A DNA stretch of 64,000 nt from Gammaproteobacteria bacterium (GTDB taxonomy: Bacteria; Pseudomonadota; Gammaproteobacteria; Arenicellales; Poriferihabitantaceae): contig JAHEGU010000012.1 of NCBI GenBank assembly GCA_024644945.1, forward strand, positions 1 to 64,000. The letters run 5' to 3'. This document shows, one piece after another, positions 46,053-54,090 of this stretch (the stretch's first letter is position 1; each line of letters opens with the position of its first letter). The notes under the pieces are model-generated. The model had not been told where the DNA came from and did not search any database. It saw only the letters and a list, made by a program, of their open reading frames with translations. The translations under genes were made by a program, and so were the position numbers.

Positions 46053-46670
46053 ATGACACAGGTTAACTCAACGATCATCAACATGTTGAATCCAGCTCAG
46101 CGAGACCTTTTTGCCGGCAACGAAGAACTCGCCCAGCCGAGTCCAACAATAGAATATCTCGCCAATCAAATAACCGATCATGAAGCGTATTTTACGTATT
46201 TACGCGATCGGGCGAACTGGAATTGCCGGTTTAAATCGCGGCGCACGGTGACATTCGGCGAGTCGTATAATTATTATTCTGGGTCTATAAGAAACGGTGA
46301 AATACCTGGATTTCTTAATCCATTTTGTGATGTTGTGTCGGAGCATTTTGCGTTCCGCCCGAACAATTGTCTGGTGAACTATTATCCCGACGGAGATCAT
46401 TACATCAGTTTTCATTCTGATCAGGATATGGAAATGAAGGATCACACCGGGGTTGCAATTTTTTCTCTCGGGACAGTGAGGGAGATGGTCTTAAGGCATA
46501 TCAGCACTCGCACTTTACGGTACGTGTATCCACTGGAACCGGGTTCGGTGTTTTACATGAGTGATGAGCTTCAAGCCGAATGGCAGCACGGTATTCCAAA
46601 ACAAAGCGGCCGTGGGCCAAGAATAAGCCTTTCGTTTCGTTCTTTAAGAGTTAGTGAAGGTAATCAATGA
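46053..46670 (+). CDS. AlkB-like 2-oxoglutarate/Fe(II) dioxygenase
   Basis: 205 residues of the DNA-repair AlkB superfamily (ALKBH2/3-like, not E. coli AlkB length variant). Seen: NCLVNYYPDGDHYISFHSDQD with the iron-binding His-x-Asp (about 122-124), FSLGTVREMVLRH, GSVFYMSDELQAEWQHGIPKQ with the distal iron His, and GPRISLSFRSL with Arg residues for 2-oxoglutarate. It would oxidatively remove methyl groups from 1-methyladenine and 3-methylcytosine. Monocistronic. The start at 46053 is the longest; MLNPAQRDLFAG ten codons in is an alternative. Confidence 0.88.
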   Translation: MTQVNSTIINMLNPAQRDLFAGNEELAQPSPTIEYLANQITDHEAYFTYLRDRANWNCRFKSRRTVTFGESYNYYSGSIRNGEIPGFLNPFCDVVSEHFAFRPNNCLVNYYPDGDHYISFHSDQDMEMKDHTGVAIFSLGTVREMVLRHISTRTLRYVYPLEPGSVFYMSDELQAEWQHGIPKQSGRGPRISLSFRSLRVSEGNQ

Positions 46671-46796
46671 AGTAGATTAGATCAGGTCAATCGGGATATC
46701 GGCTAAAGCTTGAGAAAATTGACAGGGGTCAAGTAAGTAATCAGTTTCCTCTTACAGAATCCCATTGTTAATGGTTACTTTAAACGGGTCAAAAGT

Positions 46797-47741
46797 ATGA
46801 GTCACATCACCGCCTCAGCATCTGAATCAGGCAACAAACCTGCCCCCAGCGATTCTGCCGGCCAGCAGCCTTCGGATCAGGATCCGATGGAGATCAGGCG
46901 GCGCTGTGAAAACGGTGAATATCCCTATAAGGATAAGATCGCAAAATCAGAGTATGAACGCCAGAAAGCGGAACTCCAGGTTGAACTCCTTAAAGTGCAG
47001 AAATGGGTCAAGGACACCGGCCAGAAAATCATGGTTCTGTTTGAGGGGCGCGACGCAGCCGGTAAAGGAGGCACGATTAAACGGTTTATGGAGCATCTGA
47101 ATCCTCGTGGCGCACGGGTGATTGCATTGGAGAAACCGACCGAAGCGGAGCAGACCCAATGGTATTTCCAGCGCTATCTCAATCATCTGCCCTCTGCTGG
47201 TGAAATTGTGATGTTTGATCGGTCCTGGTACAACCGCGCAGGTGTCGAGCGAGTAATGAGTTTTTGTGATCCGGGTGACTATCTCGAATTTATGCGTCAA
47301 TGTCCCGAAATTGAACGCATGCTGGTACGCTCGGGCATAAAATTATTTAAATACTGGTTTTCAGTTACTCAGCAGGAGCAAAGGAGGCGATTTGAATCCC
47401 GTAATAGTGACCCTCTGAAGCAGTGGAAGCTGTCCCCTATCGATAAAGCGTCTCTGGATAAGTGGGATGACTACACGGAAGCCAAAGAAGCCATGTTTTT
47501 CTATACCGATACCGCGGACGCGCCGTGGACAATTGTTAAATCAGACGATAAAAAACGTGCGAGATTAAGCTGTATGCGGCACTTTCTGTCTACGCTGCCC
47601 TATGACGGCAAAGATTCGGACATCGTCAAAGAACCAGATCCTTTTCTGGTGACCACAAGTGCACACGTAATCAGTAGCAGCGAACATATTCTAGGGAAGA
47701 GTCTACACCCAGAGCAGCGGCGGACTTCTACAAGCAGCTGA
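46797..47741 (+). CDS. ppk2: Polyphosphate kinase 2 family protein
   Basis: 314 residues of the PPK2 P-loop family, moving phosphate between polyphosphate and nucleotides. Seen: MVLFEGRDAAGKGGTIKRFMEHLNPRGARVIAL with Walker A (about 83-91), EQTQWYFQRYLNHLPSAGEIVMFDRSWYNRAGVERVM with Walker B DRSWYNR, and the lid module RRRFESRNSDPLKQWKLSPID. One PPK2 domain, matching class I proteins that favour NDP phosphorylation; class assignment is by eye. The first ~45 residues are low-complexity. No ppk1 or ppx is near. Confidence 0.93.
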   Translation: MSHITASASESGNKPAPSDSAGQQPSDQDPMEIRRRCENGEYPYKDKIAKSEYERQKAELQVELLKVQKWVKDTGQKIMVLFEGRDAAGKGGTIKRFMEHLNPRGARVIALEKPTEAEQTQWYFQRYLNHLPSAGEIVMFDRSWYNRAGVERVMSFCDPGDYLEFMRQCPEIERMLVRSGIKLFKYWFSVTQQEQRRRFESRNSDPLKQWKLSPIDKASLDKWDDYTEAKEAMFFYTDTADAPWTIVKSDDKKRARLSCMRHFLSTLPYDGKDSDIVKEPDPFLVTTSAHVISSSEHILGKSLHPEQRRTSTSS

Positions 47742-47788
47742 AGGATATACGATGATATTCCAGATTTAACTTTGGGCGATAGGCTGAT

Positions 47789-48562
47789 TTAGCCAGCAGC
47801 AGCCTTGAGTCGACGATGCAGTTGCTCGAGCCCGTCTCTCAAGGTCTCATAGTGGCCAGATTCCGTAATAAGCTGTCTGAGTTGATTATTCAATCCTCCT
47901 TCGGTTGACAGATCTTCCATGGCTTCTTTAAACCTGCCCGCACCATCCCTTGGCATGGCCCCAAGATAGCCGGAAACAAGATTTGCTACATAGCGCTCAC
48001 CATTCCTCTGGCTTCCAGCATGCTCCCCTAGCCAGTGTGCCACAACGTCTAGCTGTTTCATGGTAGAGGAAAGTATTGCGGTAGCGGCAAAGTGTGGCGG
48101 GATAGCACTTTCCGAAGATAGTGTGATGACATCGTTTTCGTCTCCAAACAGCGTTTCAAGGACTGGACTTTCGGGATAGACCGGTAACGGGCAACCGCCC
48201 TGTTCAATAAACGGTAACGGAATGGTGACACATGGATTGGAGGCGGGCGTAATCAGGCTGGAGACCTCCTCCAGACTGATGTCTGCCATGACCGAGATGA
48301 TCTCTTGGGTAGAAGTAAACTCTAATTGTGGCAGGACTTCGCGAGCGGTGTTTGCAAGCAGACAGATGAACACAATCTTACACTGTTCGAGAATGTTCTG
48401 ATTTGGCGAGACGGACACATTGTGAAGAGTCTCTACCCGGGTAGAAATTTCAAGACTTCGCGCAGATACAAGAATTGTGGAATTGGGGAATCGCCTCGAC
48501 AAAGAACGTATCATTGGTTCTGCGATGCGGCCAGTTCCAAGAAATCCGATTGATTGATTCAT
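47789..48562 (-). CDS. NAD(P)-binding dehydrogenase, pyrroline-5-carboxylate-reductase-like
   Basis: 257 residues. N-terminal Rossmann motif IGFLGTGRIAEPMIRSL, then VFICLLANTAREVLPQL, VSVMADISLEEVSSLI and IPLPFIEQGGCPLPVYP, resembling ProC or F420-NADP oxidoreductase-type folds, with a helical C-terminal domain (TLRDGLEQLHRRLKA). True ProC has a more conserved C-terminal dimer domain (SGSGPAY-type motif) that is not seen here, so it is not housekeeping ProC. Third gene of a run with argE-like and B12 genes (41-bp gap), suggesting it oxidises or reduces the rearranged product. Confidence 0.75.
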   Translation of the reverse strand: MNQSIGFLGTGRIAEPMIRSLSRRFPNSTILVSARSLEISTRVETLHNVSVSPNQNILEQCKIVFICLLANTAREVLPQLEFTSTQEIISVMADISLEEVSSLITPASNPCVTIPLPFIEQGGCPLPVYPESPVLETLFGDENDVITLSSESAIPPHFAATAILSSTMKQLDVVAHWLGEHAGSQRNGERYVANLVSGYLGAMPRDGAGRFKEAMEDLSTEGGLNNQLRQLITESGHYETLRDGLEQLHRRLKAAAG

Positions 48563-48603
48563 ATTTTTTTCTTGTTAGTCATGTTGTGTTAACTATATTA
48601 TTT

Positions 48604-50397
48604 TTATTGGGCTGTTGCTGATCGGTGATAATTTTCTGAACACTTTTCTCTGGACAGGTTTACCAGTATCGGAATCGCATCCAATATTCCGCTGCAGACG
48701 AAAGCGCCTTCTTTCTTAAGCTTGTCTTCGACATTTACCGGCAGAGAGTTCACGGACTCCTCAGGAATTTCGTTGAGCTGGCCACCGATTAAAACGGGTA
48801 CGGGTATTCCCATCTCGAGCAGTTGATCTCGCAGTCGGCTGAAATAGGTCAGCGCAACACCGTTATAGGTGCTGAGGGCGATTGCGTCGACCGATTCTTG
48901 TTCAGCGAGTCTGGCCAGGTCAATAATGTCGGCCGATACACCGCCATCCAATACATCGATATTCAGCTCGCGAAACAATCCTTCGATCAGCATTTTGCTG
49001 TGTTCGTGTACATCGCTCGTCGCGACCAATACTTTTAAACCCGAATCGTTTAGCGTTTTTCTATCTGACGGATCAATAGCGTCAAGATTTACAGTCACCA
49101 ATTGCTCGATCTCATTCACCGTATCCGACTGGAGAATAGCCACGCGGCGATGTGATTCGTCATCCCAGCGTCCTTGTCCAAAACGGCGTTCCAGTTCTTT
49201 ACACCCAATACGGCGCATCGCCAGCATCAGTTCGAACGGATCAGCAATATCGTAGCCTTCTTCTTCAAGACCTTTCAAAGTCGCATTGTAAAAATCCGTT
49301 CCCTTTGCCACTAAGGTGTTTGCCACGCGCTCGATTTCCGTATCGTTATAAATCGGCAGATAGTCATTTCCGTTAGCCGTGAGTCGTCCCGCAAACACCT
49401 GCGCATCGATAATTTCGTCTATTTCTGGAATACGGCGATTTTCAGTGACCGGTACAGGATTGATTGCATGTCCACTCGGACAGGTCATTTGTCCAACAAT
49501 GTCGAGCAACAAGTATGCGCCCAGACTGGCATAGTTCTCCGCGTCACTGCCACGATAACTGGTGGTATTACCGTAAATCATGCTACCTGGGTTTGGACTT
49601 GCTATTGAGAGCGCACGCTGAAAGCTTAGACGCGTAAGCGGTGTCGAATAATGATGGCCAAAGCAATGCGCAATAAGGGCACCGCACAAATCCTCAATAA
49701 TGTAGCGTTCCAGCATGGCTGCGCCCAATGCGGAGGCGAGATCTTCGAAAACCGCTGCGAAACCATCATCAAGATTAGAGTGCACGAGTACCTTGACCGG
49801 CTGCGCGGCAATCAGCCCGATGGCCTTTAGGGTCGAATTGGTTGTGACGATATCGTCATTCCAGTCCGGTAGTCGAAATGTGAAGTACTGTCCTAGATTC
49901 CCTATGACCGTGCCGCCGGCTGAGAGTGCCGCTTGAGTGTTTTCCAATGCGCCGGGAAATCCCAGGACAAAATCGCCAAAATGGGTTGCTGCAGGCGCAG
50001 CATTGGCAACTTCGTGAAAGTCTTCCGGTCCATCCAGGATTAGTCCAGTGCCGCGCAATTGACTGTCACGCATCGCGCGCGGAAACCCCATTGACCAGTC
50101 GAGACAGAGCCCGAAGCGATCAACGCGCACCCCTTGTTTCTCGGTTGACTCATATATTTCTTGAAATGCCCGGATGCTCTTTTTCTTGTCGCGGAATCCC
50201 ATATGCGCGTGTTGCATAATTCGCTCACTATCCATGCATCGCAACTTATATTCTGCTTCGCAGTTCACCTGATAGTAGTCCAGAAAGACCGAAGGCCCAA
50301 CGTGCCAGTCTTTCGCCAGCGCACGTCCAGCGTCAAGCACCTCCCTGCCCTCAGGCAGATCGGTTTCAGGAATGACGTGACGACGAGCGAGGTTCAT
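48604..50397 (-). CDS. Fused B12-dependent mutase-like protein (glutamate-mutase-E-like barrel plus cobalamin-binding domain)
   Basis: 597 residues. The N-terminal ~430 residues look like a TIM barrel of the glutamate mutase E type (VDRFGLCLDWSMGFPR; GPEDFHEVANAAP; ATHFGDFVLGFPGALENTQ; QMTCPSGHAINPVPV). The C-terminal ~120 residues resemble the B12 domain of MutS: SDVHEHS near residue 460 (Asp-x-His-x-x-Ser in place of Asp-x-His-x-x-Gly), STYNG, and a terminal IGGQL. Base-off His ligation is therefore plausible. Its ATG overlaps the argE-like stop (TGATG), implying coupling. A known glutamate mutase keeps the two domains on separate chains; this single-chain form is unusual. The substrate is not identifiable from sequence. 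Confidence 0.7.
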   Translation of the reverse strand: MNLARRHVIPETDLPEGREVLDAGRALAKDWHVGPSVFLDYYQVNCEAEYKLRCMDSERIMQHAHMGFRDKKKSIRAFQEIYESTEKQGVRVDRFGLCLDWSMGFPRAMRDSQLRGTGLILDGPEDFHEVANAAPAATHFGDFVLGFPGALENTQAALSAGGTVIGNLGQYFTFRLPDWNDDIVTTNSTLKAIGLIAAQPVKVLVHSNLDDGFAAVFEDLASALGAAMLERYIIEDLCGALIAHCFGHHYSTPLTRLSFQRALSIASPNPGSMIYGNTTSYRGSDAENYASLGAYLLLDIVGQMTCPSGHAINPVPVTENRRIPEIDEIIDAQVFAGRLTANGNDYLPIYNDTEIERVANTLVAKGTDFYNATLKGLEEEGYDIADPFELMLAMRRIGCKELERRFGQGRWDDESHRRVAILQSDTVNEIEQLVTVNLDAIDPSDRKTLNDSGLKVLVATSDVHEHSKMLIEGLFRELNIDVLDGGVSADIIDLARLAEQESVDAIALSTYNGVALTYFSRLRDQLLEMGIPVPVLIGGQLNEIPEESVNSLPVNVEDKLKKEGAFVCSGILDAIPILVNLSREKCSENYHRSATAQ

Positions 50398-51554
50398 CAG
50401 ACGCTGATATGGTCTAATAACTGACCAAGAAACTGGTCACAACGCTTAAGCTGTTCACGTGCGACAAACTCGTCCGGCTTATGTCCTTGGTCCATGGAAC
50501 CTGGCCCGCACACGACGGTGGGAATCCCTAACCTTCCCTGGAACAGGCCACCCTCGGTACCGAATGCAAGTTTGACGAAGTCTCCGGTTTGCATGAAACC
50601 CTGGACAAGTTTAACCACTTCCTCTTCTGGAGAGGTATCGAGAGCTGGGTACTGGTTAAACACCTCGATATTTATTTCGGCTTCTGGAAAATCTTCCCGA
50701 TAATCAGAGGAGATTTCCCGGGCAAATTGTTCTATCTGCGAGACAAGTTGATCCGGATCATCTTTATTAATATTCCTAATTTCGAATTTGAAACTGCAAT
50801 CTCTGGGAATGATATTGAGTGCGGTTCCGCCCGTTATAGTCCCGACATGGAGGGTGGTGTAAGGCACACTATAATGATGGTCATGCTCGCTATGCAATTT
50901 CAATTTTTCTTGAAGACCGCGGATGGCCTGGATCATATCGGTTGCCAGATAAATGGCATTTAGTCCCTGGGTTGTCAGCGCTGAGTGGGCTTCAACGCCG
51001 CGGCAAGTGCACGCCGCCGCCGTTTTACCCTTGTGGGCAATGGCAACCTGCATTTGGGTTGGTTCACCGATGATGCAAAAAGCTGGTTTTAGCGGGGCTG
51101 TCTCAAGCATATCTATCATGCGGCGCACTCCGACACAGCCAATCTCTTCATCATACGAAAATGCCAGGTGTATTGGTCGAATGAGCTTTCTTTTACTCGC
51201 CTCCGGCATCAATGCCAATACGCTTGCAATAAATCCTTTCATATCCGTCGTCCCACGTCCGTAAAGCCGCTCGCTCTGTAGCGACATCTGGAATGGGTCA
51301 ACGCTCCAGTCCTGGCCATCTACGGGTACAACATCAGTGTGCCCGGACAACATGATTCCAGGCATGTCATCGGGTCCGAGCCTTGAATGCAGATTTGCTT
51401 TGGTTCCTTCTTCATTGAAGATAAGTTCTGATGGAATCTCTAGCGCCTCCAGGTGACCCCGAATGTAGTGAATCAACTCGAGATTGCTGTCTCGGCTCAC
51501 GGTTGGAAAAGAGATCAGTTTTTCGAGTATCTGTTCGGTGGTAGTGAAAGACAT
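50397..51554 (-). CDS. ArgE/DapE-family M20 amidohydrolase (acetylornithine deacetylase-like)
   Basis: 385-residue zinc-dependent deacylase. Metal and catalytic motifs in order: LSGHTDVVPVDG, YGRGTTDMKGFIASVLAL, FSYDEEIGCVGVRRM (catalytic Glu), IGEPTQMQVAIAHKG, FGTEGGLFQ, and the final His in SMDQGHKPDEFV. The overall look is that of ArgE, but it is the first gene of a coupled run with a B12 mutase-like protein rather than with arginine genes, so it may deacylate another N-acyl amino acid. A promoter (51581-51610) drives it. Confidence 0.87.
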   Translation of the reverse strand: MSFTTTEQILEKLISFPTVSRDSNLELIHYIRGHLEALEIPSELIFNEEGTKANLHSRLGPDDMPGIMLSGHTDVVPVDGQDWSVDPFQMSLQSERLYGRGTTDMKGFIASVLALMPEASKRKLIRPIHLAFSYDEEIGCVGVRRMIDMLETAPLKPAFCIIGEPTQMQVAIAHKGKTAAACTCRGVEAHSALTTQGLNAIYLATDMIQAIRGLQEKLKLHSEHDHHYSVPYTTLHVGTITGGTALNIIPRDCSFKFEIRNINKDDPDQLVSQIEQFAREISSDYREDFPEAEINIEVFNQYPALDTSPEEEVVKLVQGFMQTGDFVKLAFGTEGGLFQGRLGIPTVVCGPGSMDQGHKPDEFVAREQLKRCDQFLGQLLDHISV

Positions 51555-51580
51555 AGGCAGCTGAAGCTGGATTTGAAGCG

Positions 51581-51610
51581 TTTATAATCCAATGATCGCA
51601 TACTTGGCAA
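51581..51610 (-). promoter_or_regulatory. Promoter of the argE-like operon
   Basis: Minus strand: -35 TTGCCA (51610-51605), 18-bp spacer, -10 TATAAA (51586-51581), about 25 bp before the ATG. It lies in the 62-bp gap to the divergent dehydrogenase gene. Confidence 0.6.
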
Positions 51611-51616
51611 TTTAAT

Positions 51617-52495
51617 ATGTACAAGAACAAACGAGTCAAAATCGGGTTTGTTGGGATTGGATTGATGGGGCAGCCGATGGTACTCAGGCTATTGATGGCA
51701 GATTATGATGTCTATGTCTGGAATCGCACTCAGAGTAAACTGGCTGAAGTGCTGAGTGCAGGCGCTATCGAGTGCAGTTCGGTCGCTGAGGTGGCGGCTC
51801 GGTCGGATATCATCTTATTTTGTCTAGCGAACGCCGACGTGGTGGAGAGTGTGGCTACCGACGTAGATTTCCTCGAAGCGCTTTCTACTGAAAAATTGAT
51901 TGTGGATCTTTCCAGCATTTCTCCGGAGGTGACGACAAGACTGGCCGACCTGGTAGATAGCCAATCGGGTGCAACCTGGATAGACGCGCCAGTTTCTGGG
52001 GGTGTCTCTGGAGCGGAACAGGGGACCTTGGTCATCATGGCAGGCGGAGATCCGACCGCAATCGACAAGGTAAGGCCATTACTGGCTGCAGTTTCCAAAC
52101 GGGTAACACGAATGGGTCCTATAGGCGCCGGTCAGACTACCAAGTTGTGCAACCAGATTATCGTGGGTTGCAATATTGCTGCGATTTCAGAATCCATCCG
52201 TTTGGCGGAGGCCGCCGGAGTGGACGCAACATTGTTACCTGAATCACTTGCGGGAGGGTTCGCTGACTCCTTACCGTTTCAGATCTTTGGAAAACGAATG
52301 GCTTGCCATCAGGAAACACCAGTTTCTATTAAAATTGAAACTATGCTTAAGGACCTGGTTGGCGCGATTAATGCTTCAAAAAGTCTCGGAATCCAAGTAT
52401 CTCTGACCCGTGCTGCAGCAGATCTTCTACAGGCCAGGTGTGACGCAGGCGATAATGAACGATGCATCACTTCTCTGGTAGATACGGAGAACTAG
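51617..52495 (+). CDS. 3-hydroxyisobutyrate dehydrogenase-like NAD(P)-dependent oxidoreductase
   Basis: 292 residues of the beta-hydroxyacid dehydrogenase family. Seen: VKIGFVGIGLMGQPMVLRLL, DAPVSGGVSGAEQGTLVIMAGGD (substrate loop), GPIGAGQTTKLCNQIIV with the catalytic Lys, and SIKIETMLKDLVGAI. The family oxidises 3-hydroxyisobutyrate, tartronate semialdehyde or 4-hydroxybutyrate. It is divergent from, and shares a 62-bp control region with, the argE/B12 operon, so a linked pathway is possible. The substrate is not determined. Confidence 0.85.
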   Translation: MYKNKRVKIGFVGIGLMGQPMVLRLLMADYDVYVWNRTQSKLAEVLSAGAIECSSVAEVAARSDIILFCLANADVVESVATDVDFLEALSTEKLIVDLSSISPEVTTRLADLVDSQSGATWIDAPVSGGVSGAEQGTLVIMAGGDPTAIDKVRPLLAAVSKRVTRMGPIGAGQTTKLCNQIIVGCNIAAISESIRLAEAAGVDATLLPESLAGGFADSLPFQIFGKRMACHQETPVSIKIETMLKDLVGAINASKSLGIQVSLTRAAADLLQARCDAGDNERCITSLVDTEN

Positions 52496-52697
52496 GACGC
52501 GATAACTTGAGTGGTCTCCTCCGCTGAACCGGATTTTGAATGTGTTAGGAAAATCAATGACGCCTGAATGTGCGGAGGACCATGTTTGTGGGCCGACTTT
52601 TCAGGGCCCTACGCTTAATCCCTGGCAGACTTATCGCCCACTGATCTGGGCAGGTACTCTCCGATATTGACCAATAATATTGGTTGTTAAAAACTTG

Positions 52698-53303
52698 CTA
52701 AACTGATTTTGGAGATTTTTCTTCGATTGATTCGAGAATTGGCGATACCCATGGCTTGTTGCGCCTGATCTCTTCCGTAGTCAACCCAGTAAGCTCATAA
52801 GGTAAAACAAGCCATCGGTCGGTCCGGTTGATGAAATAATCCGGACGCGGTCTCCCTGCTAAGGGTCGATACCAGGCGACGGCCACACGCACCGTCTTCG
52901 GCATGTTTTGTCGCAGCTTGCGCCGCAGTTTTCGCAGGATCGCCTCGACACTTCGTCCACTGCTGTAGACGTCGTCCACCAGCAGTAACTGGTGGTCCGC
53001 TTCTAGGCGGTTCACAAGGTATTCAAGCCCGTGTACACGAATTCGGTTGGCGTGGCGGATCATATCTGAATAAGACTGCATACCGGCGTAGGAAGTACGA
53101 ATTGCAATATGATCAGTTTCTACACCGAAATACTGCAGACACTCCTGTACCACAATTCCCACTGCGCTCCCGCCACGCCATATGCCGACGATATAGTCCG
53201 GTTGAAATCCAGTGTCATAAATCTGTTTACCTAAGCGAAACCCGTCAAGCATCAGTTCTTTTTCTTCTATATACTTTTTTGATGGGATTTCGGACACGTC
53301 CAT
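52698..53303 (-). CDS. Phosphoribosyltransferase paralogue A
   Basis: About 201 residues of the type I phosphoribosyltransferase fold. Landmarks: GFRLGKQIYDTGFQPDYIVGIWRGGSAVGIVVQECLQYFGVETDHIAIRTSYAGMQ and the PRPP loop LLLVDDVYSSGRS, then KTVRVAVAWYRPLAGRPRPDYFINRTDRWLVLPYE. Start taken at 53303 by alignment with paralogue B; a frame from 53390 would run into the divergent gene, and ATG 53321 has a ribosome site too close (AGGAG two bases away). TATAAT abuts the ATG, so the true start may be at 53252. Hypoxanthine-type purine salvage is a guess. Head-to-head with paralogue B. Confidence 0.82.
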   Translation of the reverse strand: MDVSEIPSKKYIEEKELMLDGFRLGKQIYDTGFQPDYIVGIWRGGSAVGIVVQECLQYFGVETDHIAIRTSYAGMQSYSDMIRHANRIRVHGLEYLVNRLEADHQLLLVDDVYSSGRSVEAILRKLRRKLRQNMPKTVRVAVAWYRPLAGRPRPDYFINRTDRWLVLPYELTGLTTEEIRRNKPWVSPILESIEEKSPKSV

Positions 53304-53341
53304 ATTATAAAATTGTAGCATGACTCCTACGGAAGCACCCG

Positions 53342-53899
53342 ATGACTGACAAACTCTACTTAGACGCTCCCGATCTGCTTGAGGACGCATTTAGATTGGG
53401 CGTCATGGTTCTGAACAGTGGATTTCAACCCGATTACATTGTCGCAATATGGCGTGGCGGAGCACCGATTGGGATTGCCGTACAGGAACTGCTGGCCTGG
53501 GCAGGAGTCAAGACCGACCATATTGCGATACGAACCTCCGCCTACGCGCGCAATATCGATAAACGTGGACACAATGTCCGCATACATGGACTGAGATATC
53601 TGGTAGAACGAATCAATGCAGATGACAAGCTGTTACTGGTGGATGACGTCTATGACACTGGACTAACCATGAAGGCGATCATTGATAAACTTCGGCGTAA
53701 GGCACGACTCAATACACCGGACAGCATCCGCATTGCGGTTCCCTGGTATAAACCAGAGCGCAAGCTTGTGGATCGCACGCCAGATTATTATTTGCATAAA
53801 ACCAGCCATTGGATTAAGTTTCCGCACTCACTGGAAGGACTTACCGAAGCCGAAATCAAAGCCCATCGGCCGGAAATCTGGAAAATACTACACTCCTGA
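53342..53899 (+). CDS. Phosphoribosyltransferase paralogue B
   Basis: 185 residues. LGVMVLNSGFQPDYIVAIWRGGAPIGIAVQELLAWAGVKTDHIAIRTSAYARN, PRPP loop LLLVDDVYDTGLT, and IRIAVPWYKPERKLVDRTPDYYLHKTSHWIKFPHSLEGL. It is clearly related to paralogue A along its full length, with conserved PDYIV-IWRGG, VKTDHIAIRTS-like, VDDVY and PDYY segments. GGAAG lies about nine bases before the ATG. Divergent from A with only ~38 bp between starts. Nucleobase specificity is not shown by sequence. Confidence 0.86.
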   Translation: MTDKLYLDAPDLLEDAFRLGVMVLNSGFQPDYIVAIWRGGAPIGIAVQELLAWAGVKTDHIAIRTSAYARNIDKRGHNVRIHGLRYLVERINADDKLLLVDDVYDTGLTMKAIIDKLRRKARLNTPDSIRIAVPWYKPERKLVDRTPDYYLHKTSHWIKFPHSLEGLTEAEIKAHRPEIWKILHS

Positions 53900-54090
53900 T
53901 CCGGTAAAGACTGTTCAAGCGGTGGTTGGCGGAAAACCACCAAGAGTGCAATGTCGCGATCAAACACTGCAATAGATAAACCAATGAAGTTAGTTGTAAA
54001 TACTTTCACGCGCAAAGGCAGGAATAACAGGAACTGTTAAGCTTCAGTTATACGGTTGCGCTTATAATTGACTCTATATAGGAGACATCA

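Noticed and set aside
47789-48562. Housekeeping proC
   Set aside because: The Rossmann start fits, but the conserved dimerisation motif region of ProC is not seen and the operon context differs.
53304-53390. N-terminal extension of phosphoribosyltransferase A
   Set aside because: The added residues overlap the divergent paralogue's coding start and do not align with it or the family.
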